From Novosphingobium sp. ERN07 (GTDB lineage: Bacteria > Pseudomonadota > Alphaproteobacteria > Sphingomonadales > Sphingomonadaceae): 64,000 nucleotides of DNA. The DNA is taken from positions 28,807-92,806 of the forward strand of contig NZ_JABAID010000014.1 of NCBI RefSeq assembly GCF_012641335.1, read 5' to 3'. This document shows, piece after piece, positions 34,644 through 43,005 of the stretch (positions within the stretch are counted from its first letter, which is position 1; each line of letters opens with the position of its first letter). The notes under the pieces are model-generated. The model made no database searches. It was not told where the DNA came from and saw only the letters and a program-made list of their open reading frames with translations. The translations under genes and the position numbers were made by a program.

Positions 34644-36557
34644 TCAGGAAAACGGCGGGCAAGGCACGCCCTGCGCGACCGGGATTTCCTTCGTCCGCCG
34701 ATAGACCGCGATAGAGCCTGCCGAAGGAATCTGCGCATAGTGCCTGGCAACAAAGGCCTGCAATTCCGCATTTCTGGTGAAGAACCGCTGCACGTCGAAC
34801 GCCGCAGGCTGCAAGGCATAGTTGCGACGCTTTTCGAAGACGATCATCGCAGGCCGCCCACAACGCAGTTCGTCCAGAGCTTCGCGCCGGATCTGCACCG
34901 CCATGCGCTGCAACTCCGGTCGGTTAGGGCCGACGATCTCCGCGTGCGCAATGGCTGGCAGCATCCAATAGGCATAGTAGCGCGATCGCAACACCAGCCC
35001 GTGATCCTCAGCCGTAGGCCAGCCCCACATCGGATCGGTCGCGGCGATGAACACTGTTTCGCCGGGCGTTACGGTTGCCAGCACCGGATCGATCTCTTCG
35101 CGAAACAGATTGTGATACACACCAGTACGCAGCGGTAGCGAAAGCGGAAGGGCCATCACCACCACGCCCAGCACAGCCAGCAACCGGTTGCGCCCGCCAA
35201 CTGACAGGGCCAGCACGCCAGCCGCCAGCGAAAGCGAACCCGTCACCGGCACACTGTGATAGAGCCACCCCTTGCGCTGCAACAGGTATGACAACACAAA
35301 CCCTGCAGCCGTGATCAGCAATGCCGAAACCAGCGCCGCGTCCGGCACCCGCACCTCCTTGCGGCCCAGCAGCACAAAGATCGCCAGACACGCCCAGATG
35401 ATCGTCCAGGGCCGCAGCAGCACGGCAGGCCATGCGGACTCATATCCGTGATAGGCCGCCCGGACCATCGGCAGCATGGTGCGCAGGAAATCCGGCGCAA
35501 AAAGCATCACCGCTGCGGCATATGTCACTGCCCCTGCCGCCAGCACAATCGTTTCCGGCCGCAACGGCCGCCACTGCGCGCGCCCGCGTTTCAGCAGCAG
35601 CCACGCTTCCAACGCCAGCGGAATGACCGCGAAGTAGTGCTTGAGCGCAAAGCCATAAGCTGCAGCCACACCAACGCCGAGCGCAAGGCGCCACGGCACA
35701 TCAGCCCCCGCATGGCGTCGGGCAAGAAGCCCGGCATAGGGAAGCGCACAGATCAGCGCCAGTTGCTCGCGCTGGCCGAAGTCATACAGCGGCACCACCA
35801 CGGTGAAAGCGAACGCTGACAACATAACAGCAGCACGCCGCACCGGTCGCTCAGGCTCAGCCAGCCTGCCGATCGCCAGCGCGGAAAGCGTGGCCCCGGC
35901 AATCACCGCCTGCACCAGCAGACGCCCCGCCGGAATGCCACTCGCTCTGCCCAACCACTCCAACGGCACGGCTGACCAGAACCACAGCGGCGGGTTCAGT
36001 TCCATGATATCGCGATAGAGCGTCGCGCCATTTGCCATCTGGCGCGCGATCCACAATTGCCACACCACGTCATGCGTCAGCGGAATGCCATGCATCACCG
36101 CCGCTGCCACTGCCGCTGCGACGACCAGCATCGCCTCCGGCCCGCGTTTCGCAACAAGGCCTTGCCAGTTCCTTGCGCCTTGCTCTTGCCCACCAAAAAC
36201 AATCGTGCGCGAAAGGACATAGAACAGCACGGAATACAGCCCAAGGCCCGCAAGGTGCAGCAGCGGCTGCCCCGCCATGCCTGCTGCCCGACCGATGCAC
36301 AATATCGCCAGATTGGCACCATAAGCCATCGCAAACGATGCCGCGAACCGCCCGAACTCCGCCCACGACGGCGCGTTTCGCGCCTTGAACGTCCAACTGC
36401 GGTTCAGGGCATAGGACACCCCCAGCCCCAGCCCATAGCCAAGCGCGTTTGCCGCGTAGTCACCCAGCCCCAGCCGCAATCCCAGCAGGATCAGGGCAAA
36501 GCCGATAGCGGTATTGATCACGCCCACCAGCGCAAAGCGGGCCAAAGCAAACGGCAT
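34644..36557 (-). CDS. GtrA domain fused to polytopic glycosyltransferase
   Basis: A 637-residue two-part membrane protein. Residues 1-125 form a GtrA domain (RFALVGVINTAIGFALILLG, YALNRSWTFKARNA). Residues 140-637 form a GT-C type enzyme with about ten helices; loop 1 reads LTHDVVWQLWIARQMANGAT then LYRDIMELNPPLWFWSA, similar to its downstream sister. In other bacteria GtrA moves a lipid-linked sugar across the membrane and a separate GT-C enzyme transfers it; here both sit in one chain. The start codon shares an A with the methyltransferase stop (TGATG), so they are translationally coupled. Confidence 0.8.
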   Translation of the reverse strand: MPFALARFALVGVINTAIGFALILLGLRLGLGDYAANALGYGLGLGVSYALNRSWTFKARNAPSWAEFGRFAASFAMAYGANLAILCIGRAAGMAGQPLLHLAGLGLYSVLFYVLSRTIVFGGQEQGARNWQGLVAKRGPEAMLVVAAAVAAAVMHGIPLTHDVVWQLWIARQMANGATLYRDIMELNPPLWFWSAVPLEWLGRASGIPAGRLLVQAVIAGATLSALAIGRLAEPERPVRRAAVMLSAFAFTVVVPLYDFGQREQLALICALPYAGLLARRHAGADVPWRLALGVGVAAAYGFALKHYFAVIPLALEAWLLLKRGRAQWRPLRPETIVLAAGAVTYAAAVMLFAPDFLRTMLPMVRAAYHGYESAWPAVLLRPWTIIWACLAIFVLLGRKEVRVPDAALVSALLITAAGFVLSYLLQRKGWLYHSVPVTGSLSLAAGVLALSVGGRNRLLAVLGVVVMALPLSLPLRTGVYHNLFREEIDPVLATVTPGETVFIAATDPMWGWPTAEDHGLVLRSRYYAYWMLPAIAHAEIVGPNRPELQRMAVQIRREALDELRCGRPAMIVFEKRRNYALQPAAFDVQRFFTRNAELQAFVARHYAQIPSAGSIAVYRRTKEIPVAQGVPCPPFS

Positions 36558-37240
36558 CAGGCAGCAGCGACAAAATATTGCGCCCCAATCGGCACACGTA
36601 CCAGCGCCGGTTCGAACTTGCGCAACGCCGCTAGCGGGCCGGGAAAGAACACCCGGAAGTTCACCTGCGGATCAGCAAATCCCGCCGCCTTGAATCGCCG
36701 CTGCATCTCAGGCGCGGAAATCAGCACGGCGTTTTCGTCGAACGGACAATTGTTCACCGCGTGCCGCGTCATGGGGTTCCACGGGTTGTGTTCGAACAGC
36801 ATAAAGAAGCCGCCCGGACGGAGCCGTTCGCGCAATTGCCGCAACAGCGAAACATGCGCGTCTTCAGGGATGTGGTGAAACACACAAGCGGTAAAAATCA
36901 GGTCGAACGCCCCCAGATCGGGCGGCAGGGTTATCCCATCGTAAGTCCTGAAATCGGCACCTTCGGCACCTTTGCTCCGGCAAAGGTCCAGCGATTGCTC
37001 GGACACGTCCAGACAGGTGATCTCGGCATCGGGAAACTGCTGGCGCATCGGTTGCAGCGAATTGCCAATGCCCGACCCGAAATCGAGTATGCGGCGCACC
37101 TGCACGCCACGCTTTTTAGCCAGACGTCGCGCATCCTCGATCTTGTAGCGCGCAAAATAATCGACGCTTTCGCCGCTCAAGCGGATCGAACGGGCGTGCT
37201 GGTCGGTATAGCTTTCGGCAACCGTATCGAACTCAGCCAT
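36557..37240 (-). CDS. Class I SAM-dependent methyltransferase
   Basis: A 227-residue methyltransferase. Motif I is ILDFGSGIGNSLQPMR, followed by the acidic strand CLDVSEQSLDLC and DLIFTACVFHHIPED. It lacks a clear signal or membrane segment. It lies inside the glycosyltransferase cassette, with overlaps at both ends (8 nt with the upstream GT2, 1 nt with the downstream GtrA fusion), so I infer that it methylates the sugar or lipid carrier handled by that cassette. The acceptor cannot be told from the sequence. Confidence 0.82.
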   Translation of the reverse strand: MAEFDTVAESYTDQHARSIRLSGESVDYFARYKIEDARRLAKKRGVQVRRILDFGSGIGNSLQPMRQQFPDAEITCLDVSEQSLDLCRSKGAEGADFRTYDGITLPPDLGAFDLIFTACVFHHIPEDAHVSLLRQLRERLRPGGFFMLFEHNPWNPMTRHAVNNCPFDENAVLISAPEMQRRFKAAGFADPQVNFRVFFPGPLAALRKFEPALVRVPIGAQYFVAAA

Positions 37241-38303
37241 TGATCGCCTGCCTCATGATCTGCATTTCGGGAATCGGAGAACCGGCTACGATACCGGTCG
37301 ATGCGGCCCTGACTTCATCGATGATGAACAGCGGGCGGCGCTTGCTCTCCATATACATACGGCCCAGATATTCCCCGAAGATGCCCAGCATCATCAGTTG
37401 CAGGCTGCCAATGATCAGCACCAGGCCCGCCAGACTGGTCCAGCCTGTCAGCGCCATGCCGAGCAGCCAGGAAATGAACACCCAGCCCAGCGTTACAAGG
37501 CCCATCGCCCCGGCAATAAGCCCCAGATAGGTCGTGATCCGCAGCGGTATGGTGGAAAAGCTGGTAATCGCATCCAGTGCAAACGCGATCATCTTCTTCA
37601 GGGGATAGTTGCTTTCCCCCGCAAACCGCGCCTCGCGCTCGTACGGCAGGGCAACCTGACTGAAGCCAACAAGGCTCACCATACCGCGAATGAACCGATA
37701 GCGTTCCGGCATGGCATTGAGGTGGTCCACCACGCGGCGGCTCATCACCCGGAAATCACCGGTATCACGCGGTATCGGCACATCGACCATCCGCTGCATC
37801 AGGCGATAGAACACACTCGCCGTAGCCTTCTTGAACGCCGTTTCGCCTGCGCGGCTCACGCGCTGCCCATAGACCACATCATGCCCCTCGGCCATTTTGG
37901 CCAGAAAGGCCGGCAGCAGTTCGGGCGGGTCTTGCAGATCGGCATCCATCACCATGACTGTGTCGCCACGGCAAAGCTGCAGGCCAGCCGAAAGGGCCAG
38001 TTGATGCCCATAATTGGCAGACAGGTTCACGGCCACGATGCGGCGATTCTTGCCCGCATGATCGGCCATGACTGGCCACGTCCTGTCACGCGACCCATCG
38101 TTGATCAGCACAATCTCAAAATCGTTGCCCACCGCATTGCGGCACGCCGCCGTGGTTCTTTCGACCAGCAGATCGAGGTTTGCTTCCTCGTTATAGCACG
38201 GGATAACCACCGAAAGCGCAGGCGCGGGGCCGATATCGTGCAGCCCAAGCGAAACGCCCCGGTCGATCTGCGCGGCATTCCACGTTTCCATCTTCATGGA
38301 CAA
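37233..38303 (-). CDS. GtrB/DPM-type glycosyltransferase (GT2)
   Basis: A 356-residue family 2 glycosyltransferase of the GtrB/ArnC type. Motifs: SVVIPCYNEEANLDLL, LINDGSRDRTW, MVMDADLQDPPE and the QLMQRMVDVPIPRDTGDFRV region. Two C-terminal membrane helices (about residues 255-320, YLGLIAGAMGLVTLGWVFIS) hold it at the membrane. It should load a sugar on undecaprenyl phosphate. It heads the minus-strand cassette with the methyltransferase, the GtrA fusion and the second GT-C protein. An inverted repeat (CGGTCAG 38343-38349 / CTGACCG 38361-38367) lies 40-64 bases upstream of the start and could be part of its promoter. Confidence 0.87.
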   Translation of the reverse strand: MSMKMETWNAAQIDRGVSLGLHDIGPAPALSVVIPCYNEEANLDLLVERTTAACRNAVGNDFEIVLINDGSRDRTWPVMADHAGKNRRIVAVNLSANYGHQLALSAGLQLCRGDTVMVMDADLQDPPELLPAFLAKMAEGHDVVYGQRVSRAGETAFKKATASVFYRLMQRMVDVPIPRDTGDFRVMSRRVVDHLNAMPERYRFIRGMVSLVGFSQVALPYEREARFAGESNYPLKKMIAFALDAITSFSTIPLRITTYLGLIAGAMGLVTLGWVFISWLLGMALTGWTSLAGLVLIIGSLQLMMLGIFGEYLGRMYMESKRRPLFIIDEVRAASTGIVAGSPIPEMQIMRQAING

Positions 38304-38421
38304 GACCCTCGTTGCAACGTCAACGACCGGGCACCCTGCCGACGGTCAGTGATAAGGAAACTGACCGATAAGGTATAAAGAAAATGGTAAATAACCCGTG
38401 AAGGGCATGTCTTGGCAGCGG

Positions 38422-39477
38422 TTATCCCGCCTCGTCCAATGACCCAACCGCCCGTCTCTTCCCCACTGGCTTCCACGGCTGGCCAATCCTTGCCTCGAAC
38501 CGGTCGCGCAGTGCCCAGACCCAGCCGATACGGCGTTCGGCTATGCCCGGCAGGCTCAGCAGATCGCCGCCAAGCCACGGCAGGAAAGGATTGCGCCGCG
38601 AATAGGACCAGATTTCCACGCGCTCGCCGGGACGGGCCGCAAGGCCGCGTGCGTGGAAGCCCACTGTATCGGCCACCACCAGCGTGTTCGCAGGCACGGC
38701 AAGGCCTTCGGGTTCGGGCAGGTCCATCGCTTTCAGATCATCGGCGCTCACGCGCGGCGATCCGCGCGCGGAAAGGCGGTCTATCGCCTTGGGGTCGGCA
38801 AGGCTGCGCTGATGCTCCCACGCCAGCCGTTCGGGCGTGAAGCGGTGCGATCCGCGCACATAGGTGAACGGGCCTTCATCCGCCGCCACGTCATTCAGGA
38901 AAAGCCACGATTTCAACGATGAATGGAAGCTGTCCGCGTGAATCGTCTCCTGCGGGTCCGGCTCGTTGCCATCGACATGGCTGACGATGGTTTGCACATA
39001 GTGCAGCGGCGTGGTGCGAAAGCCCGCAACATAGTGCAGCAGCGCCACGATATCAGGCCGCGCCAGCAATTGTCTCAGCGCCGGGATGGCCGCCAGCATC
39101 GCCGGATCGATGGCCATACGCCGGGTAATCGCATCGCCCTGCCGCATCTCGCGCGCAGGCCCTTCGTAGCCAAGGATCGCCTCGCGCAGCGCGGCAAAAT
39201 CCTGCGGCGGCACCACATCACGGATCGCTACAAAGCCATCGCGATCAAACGCTTCGCGCCAATCTGCCCGCACCCGCCGCGCCAGACGCCGCCTGCGCCA
39301 CCGGCCCATTGCATCTGCAAACCGGACCCGCGCCACATGCAACCCGCGCCGGTTAAGCCGCTGCGAACCGATAAACGGATTGTCGAGAAAGCTCTTCGTA
39401 CCCGTGAGCAATTGCAGCGCCTGGATCGGGGCCCACAAAATACTTGAAATGACATTTCTGTCAGCATTCATCGCCAA
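38422..39477 (-). CDS. Phytanoyl-CoA dioxygenase-like Fe(II)/2-oxoglutarate enzyme
   Basis: A 351-residue member of the PhyH family of iron/2-oxoglutarate hydroxylases. The metal triad is H-x-D in TIHADSFHSS, and a distal His in VGFHARGLA, with an Arg shortly after (RPGERVEIW) suited to bind 2-oxoglutarate. The first about 90 residues are an extra basic segment (RWRRRRLARRVR). kdsA lies 46 nt upstream on the same strand, so they are likely co-transcribed; a hydroxylation in Kdo or surface-glycan/lipid chemistry is possible. The known Kdo 3-hydroxylase belongs to another family, so this is only a lead. Confidence 0.8.
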   Translation of the reverse strand: MAMNADRNVISSILWAPIQALQLLTGTKSFLDNPFIGSQRLNRRGLHVARVRFADAMGRWRRRRLARRVRADWREAFDRDGFVAIRDVVPPQDFAALREAILGYEGPAREMRQGDAITRRMAIDPAMLAAIPALRQLLARPDIVALLHYVAGFRTTPLHYVQTIVSHVDGNEPDPQETIHADSFHSSLKSWLFLNDVAADEGPFTYVRGSHRFTPERLAWEHQRSLADPKAIDRLSARGSPRVSADDLKAMDLPEPEGLAVPANTLVVADTVGFHARGLAARPGERVEIWSYSRRNPFLPWLGGDLLSLPGIAERRIGWVWALRDRFEARIGQPWKPVGKRRAVGSLDEAG

Positions 39478-39523
39478 GCCGCACTCCCGGCTGATCCGAC
39501 CTGCCCCTTCATACCCACGCGAA

Positions 39524-40354
39524 CTAGGCCTGCTTCACCACAGCGTCAATCGCCATAAGCCGCGTCACCAATGGCTCGAACTGGTCAAGCGGCAGTGCGT
39601 TGGGGCCATCGGACATGGCGTTTTCGGGATCGGGATGCGTTTCCATGAACACACCCGCGACGCCTGCCGCAACTGCGGCGCGCGCCAGCAGCGGCACATA
39701 TTCGCGCTGCCCGCCCGAGCGTTCGCCCAACCCGCCGGGCTGCTGCACCGAATGGGTGGCATCGAACACCACCGGGCATCCTGTATCCGCCATGATCGCA
39801 AGGCCTCGCATGTCCGAAACCAGCGTGTTGTACCCGAACGACGTGCCACGGTCGCACAACATGAAGGCGTCGGGATCATGGCCTGCTGCAACCGCCGCAT
39901 TGCGCGCCTTGGCTGCAACCTGCTTCATATCGGCAGGGGCCATGAACTGCGCCTTCTTGATATTCACCGGCTTGCCCGATGCCGCAACCGCCGCGATAAA
40001 ATCGGTCTGACGGGCAAGGAAAGCCGGCGTTTGCAACACGTCCACAACTTGCGCAACGGCCTCCACCTGCTCACGCTCATGAACGTCGGTAAGGATCTTC
40101 AGGCCTGTCTCTTTGCGAACCTTCTCCAGAATGCGCAAACCTTCATCCATGCCCGGCCCGCGGAACGATTTGTCCGATGAACGGTTCGCCTTGTCGAACG
40201 AACTCTTGAAAATCAGCAACAGGCCAAGTCTTTGACTTATTTCTGACAAACGCTCAGCCACCGAAAGGGTATGATGCTCGCTTTCGATAACGCACGGACC
40301 GGCGATCACGAAGAGCGGCTCGTTGCCACCTATTTCTCTTCCAAACAGGAGCAT
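39524..40354 (-). CDS. kdsA: Kdo-8-phosphate synthase
   Basis: A 276-residue class-I-like aldolase that condenses phosphoenolpyruvate and arabinose-5-phosphate to Kdo-8-phosphate. Marks: [59 protein letters not shown] and the [15 protein letters not shown] segment, with [11 protein letters not shown] near the end. It is complete. It starts at ATG 40354 and is divergent from kdsD, with 179 bases between, which probably hold the promoters of both sides. Followed by the PhyH-like gene. Confidence 0.96.
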   Translation of the reverse strand: MLLFGREIGGNEPLFVIAGPCVIESEHHTLSVAERLSEISQRLGLLLIFKSSFDKANRSSDKSFRGPGMDEGLRILEKVRKETGLKILTDVHEREQVEAVAQVVDVLQTPAFLARQTDFIAAVAASGKPVNIKKAQFMAPADMKQVAAKARNAAVAAGHDPDAFMLCDRGTSFGYNTLVSDMRGLAIMADTGCPVVFDATHSVQQPGGLGERSGGQREYVPLLARAAVAAGVAGVFMETHPDPENAMSDGPNALPLDQFEPLVTRLMAIDAVVKQA

Positions 40355-40533
40355 TCTTAATCCTATCGCAATGCAAAACGGTTGGTATTCGCCTGAGCGT
40401 TGAACTAAGGGTCACCCCGTAATTCGGGCGCACCCATTGGCGTAGTTCCGGGCAGCACGCAATCGGCCAAACAAACACAACATTGCCCTTTGCTTAATCG
40501 CCCGTACATCAAACTGAATGGATATGCTGTCTT

Positions 40534-41541
40534 ATGGCCGCTACGAACGTAAAGATGAACGCTGATTTCTTTGCGTCGGGTTTCACCCATTCTGCGCTCA
40601 AAACGGTTGAGACCGAGATTCAGGGCCTGCAAGCCTTGCATTCTGCGTTGGACACACCGGGTTTTCGCAGCGCGCTTGATCGCGCCATTCTGGCGATGGC
40701 GCGAACGAAAGGTCGTGTCGTTGTCAGCGGGATGGGCAAAAGTGGCCTTGTCGGTCGCAAGATCGCAGCCACCTTGCGCTCCACCGGAACGCAGGCGCTA
40801 TTTCTCCATCCCGGCGAAGCAAGTCACGGAGATCTCGGACTCGTTTCCGACGATGACGTTGTATTTGCAATCACCTGGTCGGGCGAAACCAGCGAATTGC
40901 AGGATATCTTTCACTACTGCAATCGCTTCGGCGTGACGCTGATCGTGGCAACCGCATTCCCGCAAAGCACTGCGGCGCTGGCGGCCGATATCTGCCTGCC
41001 TTTGCCGCTCGTGCGCGAAGCCTGCCCGAACGATCTTGCCCCCACCACGTCCACAACGCTCCAGATCGTACTGGGCGATGTGCTGGCCGTCGCGTTGATC
41101 GAAGCGCGCGGCTTCAGCCCGTCTGACTTCCGCGTCTTTCACCCTGGCGGAAAGCTTGGCGCACAACTGCTGACCGTCGAACAGATCATGGGAGCAGGCG
41201 ACGCTATTCCCAAAGTCGGACGCGATGCGACGCTTAGCCTCGCTACGATTGAAATGAGCCGCAAGCGCTATGGTGCCACAGCGGTTGTCGACGATGCTGG
41301 CCGTTTGGTCGGCGTGTTCACCGATGGCGATTTGCGCCGCTGTATCGCAGTCCACGATCTGCAAGACCGCATCGAACTGCACATGTCGCCCAACCCCATC
41401 ACCGTGCCGCCGGGAACGCTCTGCACCGATGCCCTGCGCATCATGAACGAAAACGCCGTGTCGGTGATCTTCGTCGTAGAAAGCGAAGCGCTGGTGGGCG
41501 TGCTACACATGCACGACATCGTAAGAGCAGGGATTGTCTGA
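40534..41541 (+). CDS. kdsD: Arabinose-5-phosphate isomerase
   Basis: A 335-residue KpsF/KdsD isomerase with a SIS domain (residues 30-185; VVVSGMGKSGLVGRKIAATL, FLHPGEASHGDLGLVS, TWSGETSEL) and two CBS domains at the C-terminus (residues 205-335). It turns ribulose-5-phosphate into arabinose-5-phosphate, the substrate of KdsA. The conserved His residues (HPGEASHGD, FHPGGKLG) are kept. Start ATG 40534; the ribosome binding site is not strong. kdsB follows with its start just downstream of the stop, so one operon. Confidence 0.94.
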   Translation: MAATNVKMNADFFASGFTHSALKTVETEIQGLQALHSALDTPGFRSALDRAILAMARTKGRVVVSGMGKSGLVGRKIAATLRSTGTQALFLHPGEASHGDLGLVSDDDVVFAITWSGETSELQDIFHYCNRFGVTLIVATAFPQSTAALAADICLPLPLVREACPNDLAPTTSTTLQIVLGDVLAVALIEARGFSPSDFRVFHPGGKLGAQLLTVEQIMGAGDAIPKVGRDATLSLATIEMSRKRYGATAVVDDAGRLVGVFTDGDLRRCIAVHDLQDRIELHMSPNPITVPPGTLCTDALRIMNENAVSVIFVVESEALVGVLHMHDIVRAGIV

Positions 41542-41569
41542 AAACGGGCTGTCCGCCAAGAATGCCGTG

Positions 41570-42403
41570 ATGGATGCTCCCAGTGATTTACCCGCGAATG
41601 ACCTGATCGTCGTACCAGCGCGCTATGGCTCAAGCCGGCTCCCCGGCAAGCCACTCATGGCGCTTGCCGGGCGCTCCATACTCGAACGTGTGGTCGCCAA
41701 TGCGCAGGCGGCGGCGGCAGAAGCAGGCCATTGCGCTGTCATGGTCGCCACTGATGATTCACGCATTGCCGATCATGCCGCCAGCCTTGGCGTCGATTGC
41801 GCAATGACTGCTGCGGAACTCGATTCAGGCACTGTACGCGCCCATGCGGCAGCGCGGCAGATGCCCATTCCACCCGCAAGAGTCGTCAATCTTCAGGGTG
41901 ATGCGCCCTTCATCCCGCCTTCGATCATTGCGGGAATGCTACGCCATTTGCGCGATACGCGCGCAGATGTGATCACCCCCGTATTCCAGCTTGGCTGGGA
42001 CCGGCTGGACCGTTTGCGCGAACATAAACACTCCGCGCCGTTCAGCGGCACCACCTGCATTCGCGCAGGCGATGGTCGCGCGCTATGGTTCTCGAAAACG
42101 ATCATCCCCGCTTTGCGAAACGAAACGGCGCTGAGGGCCGCCTCGCCAATGTCGCCAGTCTGGCAGCATCTCGGCATCTATGGGTATACAATAGGGGCGC
42201 TTGACTGGTGCGCCACGGCGCCGCCAAGCCATTACGAAACACTCGAAAGTCTTGAGCAGTTGCGTTTCCTTGAAGGCGGCTGGCACGTCCAGACCATCGC
42301 GGTCGAAGTGCCCGAACACCTCCTGTCGGGCATAGACACCCCTCAAGACCTTGCGCGGGCCGAAGAAGCGATTACCCGCTTTGGCGATCCCTTTCCGGCC
42401 TGA
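41570..42403 (+). CDS. kdsB: CMP-Kdo synthetase
   Basis: A 277-residue cytidylyltransferase that activates Kdo as CMP-Kdo. The nucleotide loop VVPARYGSSRLPGKPLMALA is typical. The metal Asp in QGDAPF and the Asp in SGIDTPQDLARAE are kept; the usual motif is QGDEP, so the Glu is Ala here. The open frame begins at a TTG 36 bases upstream (41534, overlapping the kdsD stop); ATG 41570 was chosen as the first ATG, GTG 41567 is equal. The phosphatase-like gene follows 11 nt downstream. Confidence 0.92.
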   Translation: MDAPSDLPANDLIVVPARYGSSRLPGKPLMALAGRSILERVVANAQAAAAEAGHCAVMVATDDSRIADHAASLGVDCAMTAAELDSGTVRAHAAARQMPIPPARVVNLQGDAPFIPPSIIAGMLRHLRDTRADVITPVFQLGWDRLDRLREHKHSAPFSGTTCIRAGDGRALWFSKTIIPALRNETALRAASPMSPVWQHLGIYGYTIGALDWCATAPPSHYETLESLEQLRFLEGGWHVQTIAVEVPEHLLSGIDTPQDLARAEEAITRFGDPFPA

Positions 42404-42414
42404 ACCAGAACACC

Positions 42415-43005
42415 ATGCTCGTCATCGTCCGCCACGGCAATACATTCAACGCCGGAGAGCCGCCCCGCCGCATCGGCGCGCGCACCGATCTGCCATTGAC
42501 GGCAGAAGGGCTTGCTCAGGCGCAGGCGCTGGGCGAACTGTTCTGCGCGAAAGACTGGACGTTCGCCCGCGCGCTGGTGTCTCCGCTGCTGCGCACCCGC
42601 CAGACCGCAGAGGCCATCCTTGCCCGGCATCCCACCATCATCGAGCCCGCAGACTTCCTGCGCGAAATCGATCACGGCCCTGACGAGAATCGCGCCGAAG
42701 CCGAAGTGCAGGCCCGCGTCGGCAAGGCAGCGCTCGATGCGTGGGACGCCGCAGGCACGCCCCCTCCAGGCTGGATCGTAAACGCTGAAACCCGCATCGC
42801 GGCATGGCAAGCTCTGCTCGAAAACCTCACGCCAAACAGCGCCCCAACGCTCCTTGTCACCAGCAACGGCGCCGCCCGCTTCGCGCTTCAGGCCATGCCG
42901 CACCTTCGTCCCGCCAGCCTGAAGCTCCGCACCGGCAGCTACGGCGTGATCTGTCGCGAGGCTGACGGCACGCTCACCCTGTCATCATGGGATTGCCGTC
43001 CATGA
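42415..43005 (+). CDS. Histidine-phosphatase-fold protein, second His replaced
   Basis: A 196-residue phosphoglycerate-mutase-like protein. The phosphorylated His motif LVIVRHGNTFNAGE and the Arg in RTRQTAEAIL are present. The second conserved His (usual S-H-G-G) reads LVTSNGAARFAL, so that position is Asn. Activity may thus be weak or absent. It lies between kdsB and kpsC in an operon that lacks the usual HAD phosphatase KdsC; a role as Kdo-8-phosphate phosphatase or sugar-phosphate phosphatase is possible but unproven. Its stop overlaps the kpsC start (ATGA at 43002-43005). Confidence 0.78.
   Translation: MLVIVRHGNTFNAGEPPRRIGARTDLPLTAEGLAQAQALGELFCAKDWTFARALVSPLLRTRQTAEAILARHPTIIEPADFLREIDHGPDENRAEAEVQARVGKAALDAWDAAGTPPPGWIVNAETRIAAWQALLENLTPNSAPTLLVTSNGAARFALQAMPHLRPASLKLRTGSYGVICREADGTLTLSSWDCRP

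Noticed and set aside
38343..38367. Terminator before the PhyH gene
   Set aside because: The 7-bp CGGTCAG/CTGACCG stem has no T-run and sits just upstream of the GT2 start on the minus strand, so an operator or chance hairpin is more likely.
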